From the NCBI GenBank assembly GCA_030378105.1, contig JAUCGL010000034.1:1-36164 (forward strand): 36,164 nucleotides of DNA, given 5' to 3'. Below the pieces are notes generated by a model. It had not been told where the DNA came from, ran no database searches, and worked only from the letters and a program-made list of their open reading frames with translations. This document shows positions 8,896-20,380 of this stretch, one piece after another. How positions within the stretch are numbered: the first letter of the stretch is position 1; every line of letters begins with the position of its first letter. Made by a program: the position numbers and the translations under genes. This DNA is from Candidatus Halobeggiatoa sp. HSG11. GTDB taxonomy: Bacteria > Pseudomonadota > Gammaproteobacteria > Beggiatoales > Beggiatoaceae.

Positions 8896-11800
8896 ATGAA
8901 AATCCAATCCAAAATCTCCAGCATTATTTTTATCCTTATTCTAATTACTGGTGTCATAGCAACTACCACCAGTTATTTTGTTTCTAAACAGATGATTGAA
9001 CTTGAAATTTATCATCATTTAGAAAGTAATGCTATAGCAAAAGCATACCACATTGAAACCTTGTTAGATGAAGAGGTTAAATTGGTTAAAACATTTGCTA
9101 TGGATACAGCTTTTATAGACATATTTACCACAAAAAATCTTACTCCAGCTCTTCAAAAAATCAAAACTTTCATCTTATCGTCTGACGATATTTCGCAGAT
9201 AAGGGTTTTAGATAAGCAGGGCAATGTGATGGTATCAAGTCATACCAAAATTGACTTTGTTGGTAATGCTGAAATATTCGCTCATGGTAAAAAAGGTATT
9301 TATATCCGTGATGTACATATTTCCACTATGACTGGGACTAAAGTTATCAGTATCTCTGTCCCAATATTAATCAAGAATGAATTTGCTGGGATTGTGATTG
9401 TCAATGTGGAAATTGAAAAGGAATTGTATAAAATATTGTTACAAAAGCATAAAAAAACTGAAGAAATATACCTTATCAATAAAGATGGATATATGATTTC
9501 GCCCTCACGGTTTCAGGAAAATACCTTTCTTAGTCAAAAAGTCAATTCATCGGAAGCTAAAGAATGTTTTACACTATCTGCTGAAAAACATGAAATTGAA
9601 CACGCTAAAATGGATATTTATGAAGATTATCGCGGTATTCAAGTGATGGGAACCCATCATACTCTTAAAAGTATGGACTGGTGTTTATTAGTAGAGATAG
9701 ATGCTGAAGAAGCTTTTGTACCGGTTAATAAATTAGTACAACTGATGCTGCAATTTTTTCTGTTGTTATTCGCAGCAAGCAGTATCGTGGCTTTTTTTAT
9801 AGCTAAAAACATAACTCATCCTATTCAAAAATTACAACGTCAAGCTAAAGAAATAGGAAAAGGCAATTGGAATTATCAAGAAACTATTGACACAAAAGAT
9901 GAAATTGGAGAATTATCAAATATTTTCAATAATATGACAGCACTGCTTAAAAATGCCCAAGATGGACTGGAAAGACAAGTTGCTGAAAGAACAACTGAAT
10001 TATCCCAACGTTTTCAAGAAATTAAACGACAAAAATTGGGAATGACAAATTTGACTATGAATCTAGAAAAAAGTCAACAACGCTATGAAAATTTGGTTAA
10101 TTCTATTGATGGCGTGGTGTGGGAAGCTGATGCTAAAACTTTTCAATTTCAATTTGTTAGTCAACATGCCCAACGTATTTTGGGTTATCCTTTGACCGAT
10201 TGGTTAAATCAACCCACATTTTGGGCTGATCACATTCATCCTGATGATCGAGAAAAGGTAATAGAATATTGTGTTAATGAAACTAAATATTTACAAAATC
10301 ATAGTTTTGAATATCGTATGATAACTGTGGATAATCAAATTGTTTGGTTAAGGGACTTGGCGACAGTTGTGGTTGAGAATGAGCAAGCTGTGAAACTTTA
10401 CGGTGTGATGTTTGATATAACCGAACGCAAACGAGCTGAACAAGCCGTGCATGAAAGTGAAGAAAATTTACATACATTTTTTAATACTATCAATGATTTG
10501 CTTTTTGTACTGGATATAGAGGGCAATATAACCAAAGTAAATGATACTGTTGTGAATCGACTGGGTTACAGTGAAGATGAGTTAATTGGTCAAAATGTAT
10601 TGGTGGTTCACCCAAAAGAAAAATGGCACCAAGTAACTCAAAAAGTACAAAATATGCTTGCCGGAAAAGAGGAGTATTGCCCTATTCCACTTATCACAAA
10701 AGATGGTAAATATCTGCCAGTTGAAACGTATGTGCAATGCGGAAAATGGAGTGGCAAAGATGTTTTATTCGGTGTTTGCAAAGATATTTCTGCAATAAAG
10801 ATTTCGGAAGAAAAGTTTGCCGCCGCTTTCCAAATGAGTCCATCATTGATGGCTATCAGCACTTTAGAAGATGGATGTTATTTAGATATTAATAACAGTT
10901 TTTCTAAAATCTTAGGCTATGAAAAAGAGGAAGTGATTGGAAAAACATCTACTGAGTTGGGTGTTATCACAAAAGAATATCGTGACGAACTTAAGCAGCG
11001 AATAAAAACAGAAGGCTTTATACATGATATTGAAATGTCTGTACAAACTAAAGAAGGAAATTTACGCTACGGCTTATTCTCAATTGAGTTTATTGAATTG
11101 CAAAATCAAAAATGCCTGCTATCTGTGATGAGTGACATCACTGAACGCAAACAGGCTGAAGAAGCTGTTCAAAAAGAGCGTGATAAATTAATTAACATTC
11201 TAAATGCTATGCCTAACGGTATTTATATTGTTAATAAACAATATGATATTGAATACACTAATCCTGCGGTTATAAAGGAATTTGGTTCAATTGACGGACA
11301 AAAATGTTATTCCTATTTTCACGAAAGAGAGAATGTCTGCCCTTGGTGTAAAAATGAGCAAGTGTTTGCGGGAGAATCAGTTCGATGGGAATGGTATTCA
11401 TCTAAGAATAATAAGTACTATGATTTATTTGATACACCTATTCAGAACGCAGATGGTAGTATTTCTAAGTTCGAGATTTTTCACGACATCACTAAACGCA
11501 AACACGCAGAAGAAGCCTCACGCCGTTTTCGTGCTGCCCTTGATAACTCTGCCGATGCTATTTTTATCACTGATCGGCAAACCATGAAATTTGTTGATAT
11601 GAATAAAATGGCTTGTAAAGGTGTTGGCTACTCGCATGATGAATTACTATCTATGGAGTCACAAGATATTAAGCCTTATTTTACTAAAACACAATTAGCC
11701 GCTAAATTTGATAAAATAATTCATAGCCAACATCAAGGAATCATTGAAACAATCCATCGACGAAAAGATGGTACTGAATTTCCTGTTGAAATTTTGCTAC

Positions 11801-14529
11801 AATCACTTAAATTTAATGACGGCTATTTATTGATTTCCTCAGTTCGTGACATAACTAAACGCAAACAGATGGAAAATATTCTCAAGGAAAGTGAAATAAA
11901 ATATCGTGATTTGGTTGAAACCTCGAACGATCTGATATGGAAATTTGATGTGAACGGGATTTTCACATTTTTAAATGCTAGTTGGGAAAGTCAGTTGGGT
12001 TACAAACTTGAAGAAATGCTTGGCAAACCTTTTACCGATTTTCAACCACCAGAACAGGCAGCCAAAGATATTGTAAAAGTTAAAGAAATTTTAACAACTG
12101 GTATAGAACTGATTAATTACGATTCTATAGTTTTCTCTAAATCTGGACAAACCATAAATATATTGGTAAATGCCCGAATTCAAAGAGATTTGGCTGGAAA
12201 TGTTTGTGGTGTTCAAGGTACTGCCAGTGATATAACTGAACGCAAACAAGCAGAAGAAAATTTGAAAATAAGTGAGCGAAGATGGCAATTTGCTCTTGAA
12301 GGTAGTCAAGATGGTATCTGGGATTGGAATATCGTTACTAATGAAGTTTACTTTTCTTCTATGTGGAAAAAGATGCTGGGTTTTGCAGATGACGAAATCA
12401 ATAGCGATTTAAGAGAATGGGAAAAACTAATACATCCCGACGATAAGGAACAGGCTTATATTGATGTTAATAATCATCTGGCTGGAGAAACTGAGTATTA
12501 CCATAATGAACAAAGATTGTTATGCAAAGACGGCACTTACAAATGGATTTTAGATCGGGGCAAAGTCATTGAATTTACAAAAGAGGGTAAACCACTACGA
12601 TTTGTTGGTACTCACTCGGATATAAGTGACCGTAAGCGAATGGAAGAAACTTTGCAAGCAAGTGAGGAGCGTTTCAGGTCTTTAGTTGAATCGACATCGG
12701 ACTGGATTTGGGAAATTGATGATCAAGGCAACTTTACTTATGTCAGTCCTCGGATAAAAGATATTCTTGGTTATACACCTGATGAAATTGTTGGAAAAAT
12801 GACTGGTTTTGATCTTATGCCTCCAGAAGAAGCTCAAAAAATCCAAGCAGAATATGAATCGTATGTATCAACTGTTATGCCTTTTGAGCATATGGTTAAT
12901 ATGAATCTTCACAAAAATGGGGAGCTAGTGATAATGGAGTCTAGCGGTAGTCCATTCTTTGACGAATCAGGAAAATTGATGGGTTATCGTGGTATCGACA
13001 GAGATATAACCGAGCGTAAAAAGATGGAAGAACATCTTTGTCAAGCCAAAGAATCAGCCGAGGCTGCCAATCGTGCCAAGAGTGAATTTCTCGCTAACAT
13101 GAGCCATGAAATCCGTACTCCCATGAATGCAGTGATTGGTTTTAGTGATATACTTGCCTCCAAAATCACTGATAAAAAGTACAAAAGTTACCTTAACTCC
13201 ATTCAAACTGGCGGTAAAACTCTCTTGACCTTAATAAATGATATACTGGACTTGTCCAAGATTGAGGCTGGGCGGTTGGATATTCAATATGAACCAGTGA
13301 ATCCACAACAGATTTTCACCGAGTTGCAGCAGATTTTCAGTCTCAAGATAGCGGAAAAACATCTTGAATTAATATTGGAAATTGATGAAAACTTGCCTTC
13401 AGCTTTGTTTTTAGATGAAACTCGTTTGCGACAGATATTACTCAATCTGATTGGTAATGCAATTAAATTTACTGAGAGTGGCTATATTAAACTCTGTGCC
13501 AATAAAATATACACTGAGGATGATTATAGCAAAGTAGACTTAGTTATGGCGGTGGAAGATTCAGGTATTGGTGTTCCAGCCGGACAACAGGCCCTTATTT
13601 TTGAGTCGTTTAAGCAACAAGATGGGCAAAGTACTCGTCAATATGGCGGAACTGGATTAGGATTAGCCATCACCAAACGTCTGGTTGAAATGATGAACGG
13701 GAATATTTTCGTCGAAAGCAACCCCGACAAAGGTAGTAGATTTGAAATAATACTTCATGATGTTAAAGTAGCTGCCACTCAATCAAATGCCGTGCAAGAC
13801 AATACTTTTGACCCCAATCAGATAACATTTGAAAAAACATGTGTATTAGTAGTAGATGATATTGAATCTAATCGTGATTTAATAAAGGAATACTTATCAC
13901 AAGTTAATTTAGAAATTATTTGTGCGGAAAATGGTCAACAGGCATTGTTGTTTGTGAAAGAATACCACCCAGCCCTGATTTTAATGGATATTCGAATGCC
14001 AGAAATGGATGGTTATGAGGCTACTGAGAGTTTAAAAAACAACCCAACTACTGCTAATATTCCAATTATTGCCCTAACTGCCTCAGTTGCTTTGGGTGAA
14101 AAAGCTTTGATTGAAACACATGGCTTTGATGGTTATTTATCCAAGCCAGTTAATATTTTTGAGCTACTAGGTAAACTCTCTCACTATCTCAAACATACCA
14201 AAAAAGCTGACACCGACACTCCTAAAGTTGTGATTGAGAAAGTTGACAATACCATTAATCCGGCAGAAATTGCCAATCTGCCAGAATTACAAAACCGTAT
14301 TAAACAAGAACTAATGCCACTTTTGGAAGAATCAAGTGTTATGATGGAAATGGGTATGGTTGCCGAATTATCTGAAAAAATGATCCAACTTGGCAAGGAA
14401 TATAACATTCCGGCTTTTATCCAATATGGTGAACGACTCAAAGAAAGCAGTGAAACTTTTGAAATAGACTATATTCAAACAGCACTCGAAAAATTACCTG
14501 CTTTGTTATCAATTGTTAATGATAAATGA
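8896..14529 (+). CDS. Cache-HAMP-8xPAS hybrid histidine kinase
   Basis: The 1877-residue inner-membrane sensor has a first membrane helix at about 7-29, a periplasmic double-Cache ligand domain (about 35-275), a second helix at 280-303 and a HAMP domain (304-357). Eight PAS domains (about 396-1378) follow, most closed by DITERK-like linkers, then HisKA with H1404 ([12 protein letters not shown]), HATPase_c (N1521), a receiver with D1698 and a ~90-residue helical tail. The fourth PAS carries Cys804 and the pair C815-PW-C818. The tail sits where an HPt domain would be but has no histidine suited to phosphotransfer. The Cache region is nearly identical in DNA to 20828-28324, and several PAS modules are shared with it. 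The start lacks a Shine-Dalgarno. The ligand is unknown. Confidence 0.95.
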   Translation: MKIQSKISSIIFILILITGVIATTTSYFVSKQMIELEIYHHLESNAIAKAYHIETLLDEEVKLVKTFAMDTAFIDIFTTKNLTPALQKIKTFILSSDDISQIRVLDKQGNVMVSSHTKIDFVGNAEIFAHGKKGIYIRDVHISTMTGTKVISISVPILIKNEFAGIVIVNVEIEKELYKILLQKHKKTEEIYLINKDGYMISPSRFQENTFLSQKVNSSEAKECFTLSAEKHEIEHAKMDIYEDYRGIQVMGTHHTLKSMDWCLLVEIDAEEAFVPVNKLVQLMLQFFLLLFAASSIVAFFIAKNITHPIQKLQRQAKEIGKGNWNYQETIDTKDEIGELSNIFNNMTALLKNAQDGLERQVAERTTELSQRFQEIKRQKLGMTNLTMNLEKSQQRYENLVNSIDGVVWEADAKTFQFQFVSQHAQRILGYPLTDWLNQPTFWADHIHPDDREKVIEYCVNETKYLQNHSFEYRMITVDNQIVWLRDLATVVVENEQAVKLYGVMFDITERKRAEQAVHESEENLHTFFNTINDLLFVLDIEGNITKVNDTVVNRLGYSEDELIGQNVLVVHPKEKWHQVTQKVQNMLAGKEEYCPIPLITKDGKYLPVETYVQCGKWSGKDVLFGVCKDISAIKISEEKFAAAFQMSPSLMAISTLEDGCYLDINNSFSKILGYEKEEVIGKTSTELGVITKEYRDELKQRIKTEGFIHDIEMSVQTKEGNLRYGLFSIEFIELQNQKCLLSVMSDITERKQAEEAVQKERDKLINILNAMPNGIYIVNKQYDIEYTNPAVIKEFGSIDGQKCYSYFHERENVCPWCKNEQVFAGESVRWEWYSSKNNKYYDLFDTPIQNADGSISKFEIFHDITKRKHAEEASRRFRAALDNSADAIFITDRQTMKFVDMNKMACKGVGYSHDELLSMESQDIKPYFTKTQLAAKFDKIIHSQHQGIIETIHRRKDGTEFPVEILLQSLKFNDGYLLISSVRDITKRKQMENILKESEIKYRDLVETSNDLIWKFDVNGIFTFLNASWESQLGYKLEEMLGKPFTDFQPPEQAAKDIVKVKEILTTGIELINYDSIVFSKSGQTINILVNARIQRDLAGNVCGVQGTASDITERKQAEENLKISERRWQFALEGSQDGIWDWNIVTNEVYFSSMWKKMLGFADDEINSDLREWEKLIHPDDKEQAYIDVNNHLAGETEYYHNEQRLLCKDGTYKWILDRGKVIEFTKEGKPLRFVGTHSDISDRKRMEETLQASEERFRSLVESTSDWIWEIDDQGNFTYVSPRIKDILGYTPDEIVGKMTGFDLMPPEEAQKIQAEYESYVSTVMPFEHMVNMNLHKNGELVIMESSGSPFFDESGKLMGYRGIDRDITERKKMEEHLCQAKESAEAANRAKSEFLANMSHEIRTPMNAVIGFSDILASKITDKKYKSYLNSIQTGGKTLLTLINDILDLSKIEAGRLDIQYEPVNPQQIFTELQQIFSLKIAEKHLELILEIDENLPSALFLDETRLRQILLNLIGNAIKFTESGYIKLCANKIYTEDDYSKVDLVMAVEDSGIGVPAGQQALIFESFKQQDGQSTRQYGGTGLGLAITKRLVEMMNGNIFVESNPDKGSRFEIILHDVKVAATQSNAVQDNTFDPNQITFEKTCVLVVDDIESNRDLIKEYLSQVNLEIICAENGQQALLFVKEYHPALILMDIRMPEMDGYEATESLKNNPTTANIPIIALTASVALGEKALIETHGFDGYLSKPVNIFELLGKLSHYLKHTKKADTDTPKVVIEKVDNTINPAEIANLPELQNRIKQELMPLLEESSVMMEMGMVAELSEKMIQLGKEYNIPAFIQYGERLKESSETFEIDYIQTALEKLPALLSIVNDK

Positions 14530-14548
14530 TAAATGATAAATGATAAAT
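14521..14548 (+). repeat. Tandem 7-bp repeat (GATAAAT)x4 over the stop codon
   Basis: Four perfect GATAAAT units begin inside the last codons of the 8-PAS kinase; the TGA stop (14527-14529) lies within the array. Because the unit is 7 bp, change in copy number would alter the reading frame and the C-terminus only slightly. A similar 7-bp array lies at the end of the 13-PAS kinase. Confidence 0.75.
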
Positions 14549-14624
14549 GGTTAATTTTCTGGTGCTCCGCTAGCATGTGGAACTAGAAAAATTCATTAAC
14601 CATTAACCACTATTTAATTAAATT

Positions 14625-15713
14625 ATGAAAAAACAACGAACAATTTTATTGGTAGACGATAACCCAAAAAATTTGGGTATATTAGGCACTGTGCTAGCTG
14701 AAAGTGAACATAGTTTGTACTTTGCTAAAAATGGTACTTTAGCATTGGATATTGTCAAAAATAAACGTCCTGACTTAATTTTGTTGGATATTATGATGCC
14801 AGATATGGATGGTTTTGAAGTGTGTCGGCGGTTAAAGCAAGACCCTTTATCGGCAGAAATTCCAATCATTTTCCTAACTGCCAAAACAGAAAAAGAGGAT
14901 GTGGTTGCTGGGCTAGAATTGGGGGCTGTAGATTATGTCACCAAACCTTTTAATAAAAAGGAGTTGCTCACTCGTGTCAACACCCACCTTGAACTTCAAG
15001 CGACAAAAGAAGAACTGCAAGAATCCATTGCTACAAAAGATATGCTTTTCTCCATTATTGGCCATGATTTAGGTAACGTATTTTGTGGATTACAGGGTTA
15101 CACGGAATTGTTAAAAATGAATGAAAATACTGTTAAAGAAAAAGAAAATTTCCTACAACAGCTCTCACAAATAACTGATGGTGGTTATGACTTGCTAACA
15201 AATTTGCTAAATTGGTCAAAATCACAAACTGGCAGATTGCAAACCTATTCAATAATATTAGTTTTGCAAGATTTAATTTATCGAAATGTTGAATTGCAAC
15301 GCAACAAAGCTGATTGTAAAGAGATTAATATTTTTGCAGTTGTTGATGAAAACATAGCAGTTTTTGCTGATAAAAATATGCTTGATACTGTCCTCAGAAA
15401 TTTAATCTCAAATGCGATCAAGTTCACGCAAAAAACTGGCGTAATACGAGTAACTGTTGAACAAGTAGAGAACAACCAAGTTGAAATATCAGTAGCAGAT
15501 ACTGGTATTGGTATCAAACCCGAAGACCTTGACAAGCTATTTCAAGTCAACCTCACTCGTACTTTTGGCACTGCTGGCGAAAAAGGCAATGGTTTGGGTT
15601 TAGTGTTGTGTAAAGAATTGATTGAAAAATGTGACGGCACAATTGGTGTTGAAAGCAAAGTTGGGGAAGGGAGCAGGTTTTATGTTCGCCTTCCTAATGG
15701 GACTAAAAAATGA
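14625..15713 (+). CDS. Response regulator-histidine kinase (REC-HisKA-HATPase)
   Basis: The 362-residue soluble protein has a receiver with phospho-acceptor D55 (LILLDIMMPDMDG), T85 and K107, a kinase helix with H147 (SIIGHDLGNVFCGL), and HATPase_c with N263, ADTGIGI at 291-297 and GNGLGL at 321-326. It is collinear and about the same length as the product of 7348-8448, and a wrecked third copy lies at 20381-20617. It starts 95 bases after the 8-PAS kinase and probably receives phosphate from it; that pairing is inference from gene order. No Shine-Dalgarno precedes the ATG. Confidence 0.9.
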   Translation: MKKQRTILLVDDNPKNLGILGTVLAESEHSLYFAKNGTLALDIVKNKRPDLILLDIMMPDMDGFEVCRRLKQDPLSAEIPIIFLTAKTEKEDVVAGLELGAVDYVTKPFNKKELLTRVNTHLELQATKEELQESIATKDMLFSIIGHDLGNVFCGLQGYTELLKMNENTVKEKENFLQQLSQITDGGYDLLTNLLNWSKSQTGRLQTYSIILVLQDLIYRNVELQRNKADCKEINIFAVVDENIAVFADKNMLDTVLRNLISNAIKFTQKTGVIRVTVEQVENNQVEISVADTGIGIKPEDLDKLFQVNLTRTFGTAGEKGNGLGLVLCKELIEKCDGTIGVESKVGEGSRFYVRLPNGTKK

Positions 15714-15765
15714 AACCATAAAGTTTTTTATAGATATTCAGAAAAATAAATTCACAAATTTACAT

Positions 15766-15793
15766 GTAGAAACAAGGCATGCCTTGTCTCTAC
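15766..15793. repeat. Palindromic repeat with CAAGGCATGCCTTG core
   Basis: A 28-bp near-perfect palindrome, GTAGAAACAAGG...CTTGTCTCTAC, with a 14-bp perfect core. A second copy is at 20290-20317. It lies between a REC-kinase gene and the heme-sensor kinase gene; it may form a hairpin in RNA but no T-run follows. Confidence 0.7.
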
Positions 15794-15903
15794 AACGAAA
15801 TTAGTCGCTACACCTTTGAGAAACAAACTTGACAGGTTTTGAAGACTGGTTTTTGTCACGCTTTAAGTTGGAAGCCTACTTTCCTAACAAATATTATATA
15901 AAT

Positions 15904-18900
15904 ATGACTATTCAAACTAAATTATTAATATCTATAGGTATTATTTTAATCTTTTCCTTTATTGGGCTTGAGTTAATTAATTACCAAACTACAAAACAAG
16001 ATATTGAGAACAGTTTACTTGAACAAGCCGAAAATTTGCGAAATACTTTGATGGCGACCCGGCGCGTTTATCACAAACAATTTATCAACAGTGGTGTACC
16101 GTTAACTGACAAAACGCTTGGTTTTTTACCAGCTTACGCTTTGAGTAAAATTTCGGAAGATTTCTCTAATTGGGATAATTCTGGGATAAGTTTTAACAAT
16201 GTTTCTGATCAACCTCGCAACCCGAAACATGCCGCTAATAATGTTGAATTGGAAGCTATGGGCCACTTTCAGAAATATCCAGACGAGAAAATATTATTTA
16301 AACCGTTTACAAAAAATGATGGTGAACCATTTTACCTTTATGCACGCCCAATTTGGGTAGAAAAATATTGTCTAAAATGTCACGGCAAACGTGAAGAAGC
16401 ACCAGAAACTATTCGAAGACTATATGATACTGCTTGGAATTATCAAGTTGGTGATTTACGTGGAATTTTGAGTATTAAACTACCCGCATCTACTATTGCA
16501 GAAAAAGCTTGGTACTCTTTTAAACGAGGAATTATTTCACATCTTGTTATTTTTGTTGTTATTTTTATTGTTGTTATCATAGTGGTACGACGTAATGTTA
16601 TTTATCCATTAAATTATATTTCTAATTGTATGCAAAAATTTGCACAAGGGGACTATAGCCAACGTGTAGTTGAATTTAAAGGAGAATTTGGTGCGATGAG
16701 TAATGAATTTAATAACATGGCACAGCAAATATCTGAACAACAAGTGAAATTATTCGTTCTTAACTCACAATTGGAAAAACAAGTTATTGAACGTAACAAT
16801 GATATTGAAAAACGTGAACAAGTTGAACAAGCCTTAGCTAAATCAAATGCTTTACTTGAAGCAGTTATTGAACAGGCCCCTTTTGCTATCCAAATTTGTG
16901 AAGGCACAACAAACAATTGGCGGATAACTACTACTAACAAAGAGGCTCAACGCATAACTGGAGCCACTGAAGAACAACAAAGAGGATTGGGCATTTCTTA
17001 TGGGGAAATTATCCATCCAGAAAAATTGACTTGGCAGATGTTATATCCGGATGGTTCGTTATGGCCACCACAAGATGCACCTTTACCGATAGCAATGTCT
17101 CAAGGTAAAGTAACCAAAAATGCAGAAATGATAATAAAGCGTGCTGATGGAATAGAACATACGATCCTCTGCAATGCAACTCCAATCCACAATAATAAAG
17201 GAAAAACTATAGCAAGCATTATTGTTTATCCTGACATTACCGAAAGCAAACAAGCTGAACAAGCATTACAGAAAAGTGAAGAACGTTTTAGAACGCTTGT
17301 CAGCAATATTCCGGGCGTTATTTATCGTTGTGCTAATGACAAAGACTGGACAATGCTATACGTAAATGATGAAATAGAAAAATTGTCTGGTTACCCAGTT
17401 GATGACTTCATCAACAATAATGTTCGTAGTTTTGGCAGTATTATCTACCCGGAAGATCAAGAACTGGTTGACCAAAACATTCAAAAAAGTGTAAATAACA
17501 AAACTGCTTATACCATAACGTATAGGATAAATCACAAAAATGGCAATACCAAATGGTTTTCTGAAAGAGGAAAAGGAATATTTGATGAACAAGGCAAATT
17601 GCTATGGCTTGATGGTATAATTTTTGACATTACAGTTCAAAAGTTAGCAGAGGCGGCTGTCCAAAAAGAGCAAAATAAATTAATCAGCATTTTCAATGCT
17701 ATACCCAATGGTGTTTATATTGTAGATAAACAATTTAATGTAGAATATATCAACCCAGTTATTGAACAAGAATTTGGCCAGATTAATGGACGCAAGTGTT
17801 ATTCATATTTTCATGATAGAACTGAGGTTTGTCCTTGGTGTAAAAATGAGCCAGTATTTGCAGGAAACTCAGTTCGATGGGAGTGGTATTCATCCAAACA
17901 AAATAAATACTACGATGTATTTGATATGCCTATCCAAAATGCAGATGGTAGTCTTTCCAAATTTAAGATGTTACATGATACTACTGAACACAAACAGGCT
18001 GAGATAGCACTATTGGAACAGACAGAACGCCAAAAAGCACTGTTGAGTTCCATTCCAGCTTTTGTCTATTTTAAGGATCGTCAGTTAAACTATGTAGCAG
18101 TAAATCAAGCATTGGCTAACATGCTAAACGTTAATATAGACGATTTTGCAGGTAAAACTGATTACGACTTCTTTTCAAAAGAGGATGCTGAATCTTACCG
18201 CAAATGGGATTCACAGGTTATGGAATCTGGCATACCAATCCATAATTTTGAAGAAACAGTTATTGCTCCAGATGGACAAAAAAAATATGTGCTAACAACG
18301 AAAGCTCCTTACCGAGATGCTAAAGGTGTTGTTATAGGTATAGTTGGAACAACACTGGATATCACTGAACGCAAACAAGCAGAAATGGTATTAGAAAGCA
18401 GTGAAAAACGCTTCCGTGCTTTATTTGAGAAATTTCCGGTGGCATACCAATCACTTGATGAAAATGGGTGCTTTTTGGATGTCAACCCAGAAATGGAACA
18501 ACTACTGGGCTATCACGCAGATGAAATGCTTGGCAAATCCTTTGGTGATTTTTGGACTGAAGAAACCAGCAGCAGGTTTCCGAACGCTTTTTGCCAATTC
18601 AAGGAATGTGGAATTGCCAATAATGAACTGTATCTTCTGAAAAAAAATGGTGAGGAAATCACCATTATTATTAACGGTCGAGTTCAATACGATAGTAAGG
18701 GCAACTATGTACGTTCTCATTGCACACTGCACGATATAACGGAACACAAACGTATGGAAGCACAATTAATATCAGCCAAAGAAGCCGCCGATCATGCCAA
18801 TCGTGCCAAGAGTGAATTTCTCGCCAACATGAGCCATGAAATCCGTACCCCCATGAATGCAGTGATTGGTTTTAGCGATATACTTGCTTCCAAAATCACT

Positions 18901-20250
18901 GATAAAAAGCACAAAAGTTATCTCAGTTCCATTCAAACCGGCGGTAAAGCTCTCCTAACTTTAATCAACGATATACTGGACCTGTCCAAAATTGAGGCCG
19001 GGCGGCTAGAAATTCAGTATGAACCAATGAATCCACAAATTATTTTCACTGAGTTACAACAGATTTTCAGTCTCAAGATAGCAGAAAAAAATCTTGGATT
19101 AATAATGGAAATTGATGAAAACTTGCCATTGGCTTTGTATTTAGATGAAACCCGTTTGCGACAGGTACTACTTAACCTAATTGGCAATGCAATTAAATTT
19201 ACTGAGAGTGGGTATATTAAACTTTGTGCCAATAAAATATACACTGAAGATGATCATAGCAAAGTAGACTTAATCATGGCAGTAGAAGACAGTGGTATTG
19301 GTGTTCCAGCCGAACAACAGGCCCTTATTTTTGAATCGTTTAAACAACAAGAAGGACAAAGTACTCGCAAATATGGAGGAACTGGACTTGGACTTACCAT
19401 AACTAAACGCCTTGTTGAAATGATGAACGGGCATATTTTCGTTGAAAACAACCCCGGCAAAGGTAGTCGATTTGAAATAGTACTGCATGAAGTTAAAGTA
19501 GCTAACACTCAACCAACAGTCGTACAAGATAATACTTTCGATCCCAATCAGATAACATTTGAAAAAACATGTGTATTGGTAGTAGATGATATTGAATCCA
19601 ATCGTGATTTAATAAAAGAATATTTATCACAAGTTAATTTAGAAATTATTTGTGCAGAAAATGGCCAACAAGCGTTATTATTTGTGGAAGAATACCACCC
19701 AGCTTTGATTTTAATGGATATTCGGATGCCAGAAATGGATGGTTATGAAGCTACTAAGCGTTTGAAAGATAATCCAAATACTGCCAATATTCCAGTTATT
19801 GCCCTAACTGCCTCAGTTGTTGCTTTGGATGAAAAACATAAGATTGAGACACGCGGTTTTAATGGTTATTTAGCCAAACCAGTCAATATTTCTGATCTGC
19901 TAAATGAGCTATCTAATTATCTTAAACATACCATCAATGAAGTTGTTGTTCCTCAAACTACGGAAATTGACTATACCATTAATCCAGCAGAAATTGCCAA
20001 GCTCTCAGAATTGCAAAACCGACTCAGACAAGAAGTAATACCACTTTTGGAAGAAGTAGAAACTGCAATAGAAATGGGTATGGTTGCCGAATTAGCTGAA
20101 AAAATGATCCAGCTTGGAAAGGAATACAACATTCCGGCTTTTATCCAATATGGTGAACCGCTCAAAGAAAGCAGTGAAACTTTTGAAATAGATTATATTC
20201 AAACAGCATTTGAAAGATTACCTGCTTTGTTATCTATGGTTAATGTTTAA
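15904..20250 (+). CDS. Tll0287-like heme sensor, HAMP, 5xPAS hybrid histidine kinase
   Basis: From ATG 15904 the product has 1448 residues: membrane helix (about 6-25), periplasmic Tll0287-like (former DUF3365) domain, second helix (209-229), HAMP (230-283), five PAS domains (about 315-950), HisKA with H978, HATPase_c (N1095), receiver with D1272 and the same ~90-residue C-terminal tail as its two large paralogues. The periplasmic domain carries C156-LK-C159-H160, a c-type heme attachment motif, so redox potential or a diatomic gas is the likely signal. The third PAS holds C632 and the C643-PW-C646 pair. A TTG at 15829 opens the frame earlier, but ATG 15904 places the membrane helix at the N-terminus and is preferred. 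A decayed REC-kinase gene follows. Confidence 0.93.
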   Translation: MTIQTKLLISIGIILIFSFIGLELINYQTTKQDIENSLLEQAENLRNTLMATRRVYHKQFINSGVPLTDKTLGFLPAYALSKISEDFSNWDNSGISFNNVSDQPRNPKHAANNVELEAMGHFQKYPDEKILFKPFTKNDGEPFYLYARPIWVEKYCLKCHGKREEAPETIRRLYDTAWNYQVGDLRGILSIKLPASTIAEKAWYSFKRGIISHLVIFVVIFIVVIIVVRRNVIYPLNYISNCMQKFAQGDYSQRVVEFKGEFGAMSNEFNNMAQQISEQQVKLFVLNSQLEKQVIERNNDIEKREQVEQALAKSNALLEAVIEQAPFAIQICEGTTNNWRITTTNKEAQRITGATEEQQRGLGISYGEIIHPEKLTWQMLYPDGSLWPPQDAPLPIAMSQGKVTKNAEMIIKRADGIEHTILCNATPIHNNKGKTIASIIVYPDITESKQAEQALQKSEERFRTLVSNIPGVIYRCANDKDWTMLYVNDEIEKLSGYPVDDFINNNVRSFGSIIYPEDQELVDQNIQKSVNNKTAYTITYRINHKNGNTKWFSERGKGIFDEQGKLLWLDGIIFDITVQKLAEAAVQKEQNKLISIFNAIPNGVYIVDKQFNVEYINPVIEQEFGQINGRKCYSYFHDRTEVCPWCKNEPVFAGNSVRWEWYSSKQNKYYDVFDMPIQNADGSLSKFKMLHDTTEHKQAEIALLEQTERQKALLSSIPAFVYFKDRQLNYVAVNQALANMLNVNIDDFAGKTDYDFFSKEDAESYRKWDSQVMESGIPIHNFEETVIAPDGQKKYVLTTKAPYRDAKGVVIGIVGTTLDITERKQAEMVLESSEKRFRALFEKFPVAYQSLDENGCFLDVNPEMEQLLGYHADEMLGKSFGDFWTEETSSRFPNAFCQFKECGIANNELYLLKKNGEEITIIINGRVQYDSKGNYVRSHCTLHDITEHKRMEAQLISAKEAADHANRAKSEFLANMSHEIRTPMNAVIGFSDILASKITDKKHKSYLSSIQTGGKALLTLINDILDLSKIEAGRLEIQYEPMNPQIIFTELQQIFSLKIAEKNLGLIMEIDENLPLALYLDETRLRQVLLNLIGNAIKFTESGYIKLCANKIYTEDDHSKVDLIMAVEDSGIGVPAEQQALIFESFKQQEGQSTRKYGGTGLGLTITKRLVEMMNGHIFVENNPGKGSRFEIVLHEVKVANTQPTVVQDNTFDPNQITFEKTCVLVVDDIESNRDLIKEYLSQVNLEIICAENGQQALLFVEEYHPALILMDIRMPEMDGYEATKRLKDNPNTANIPVIALTASVVALDEKHKIETRGFNGYLAKPVNISDLLNELSNYLKHTINEVVVPQTTEIDYTINPAEIAKLSELQNRLRQEVIPLLEEVETAIEMGMVAELAEKMIQLGKEYNIPAFIQYGEPLKESSETFEIDYIQTAFERLPALLSMVNV

Positions 20251-20289
20251 TTGTTGGTAGTCCTATAGAAAGTAGTGATAGTTTCCACT

Positions 20290-20317
20290 GTAGAGACAAG
20301 GCATGCCTTGTTTCTAC
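20290..20317. repeat. Palindromic repeat with CAAGGCATGCCTTG core, second copy
   Basis: GTAGAGACAAGG...CTTGTTTCTAC, nearly identical to the palindrome at 15766-15793. It lies 40 bases after the stop of the heme-sensor kinase. Confidence 0.7.
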
Positions 20318-20345
20318 GTAGGCATCACTACCATTTGCGTTAAGC

Positions 20346-20370
20346 AGGGCGAACACATAGGTTCGCCCCT
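20346..20370. repeat. Short inverted repeat AGGGCGAAC/GTTCGCCCCT
   Basis: A 9-bp perfect stem with a 6-base loop. It is G+C-rich compared with its surroundings and lies just before the REC-kinase remnant. Probably a dispersed hairpin repeat; no T-run follows. Confidence 0.55.
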
Positions 20371-20380
20371 ACATATTGAA

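Noticed and set aside
11282-11587. Alternative + frame inside the fourth PAS region of the 8-PAS kinase
   Set aside because: Overlaps the CPWC-containing PAS domain in another frame. Similar frames appear at the matching PAS of the other kinases (17762-18007, 22776-23162), so it is a by-product of the conserved DNA.
14184-14441. Open frame on the - strand inside the 8-PAS kinase
   Set aside because: Antisense shadow of a strongly conserved C-terminal domain. The same shadow recurs at the equivalent place in the paralogues (for example 19971-20165), as expected from shared coding on the other strand.
13790-14529. HPt domain at the C-terminus of the large kinases
   Set aside because: The tail after the receiver is helical and of HPt-like length, but no HxxKG-type histidine motif is present in any of the three proteins.
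14521-14548. CRISPR-like array
   Set aside because: The unit is only 7 bp and there are no spacers; it is a simple tandem repeat. No CRISPR array is seen anywhere in the window.
15622-15804. Small + frame across the end of the REC-kinase gene
   Set aside because: Its first half is the out-of-frame end of the kinase domain and its second half crosses a palindromic repeat. No protein-like features.
15829-15903. Upstream TTG start for the heme-sensor kinase
   Set aside because: It would add 25 polar and aromatic residues before the N-terminal membrane helix. The ATG at 15904 begins right at the helix, as in related sensors.
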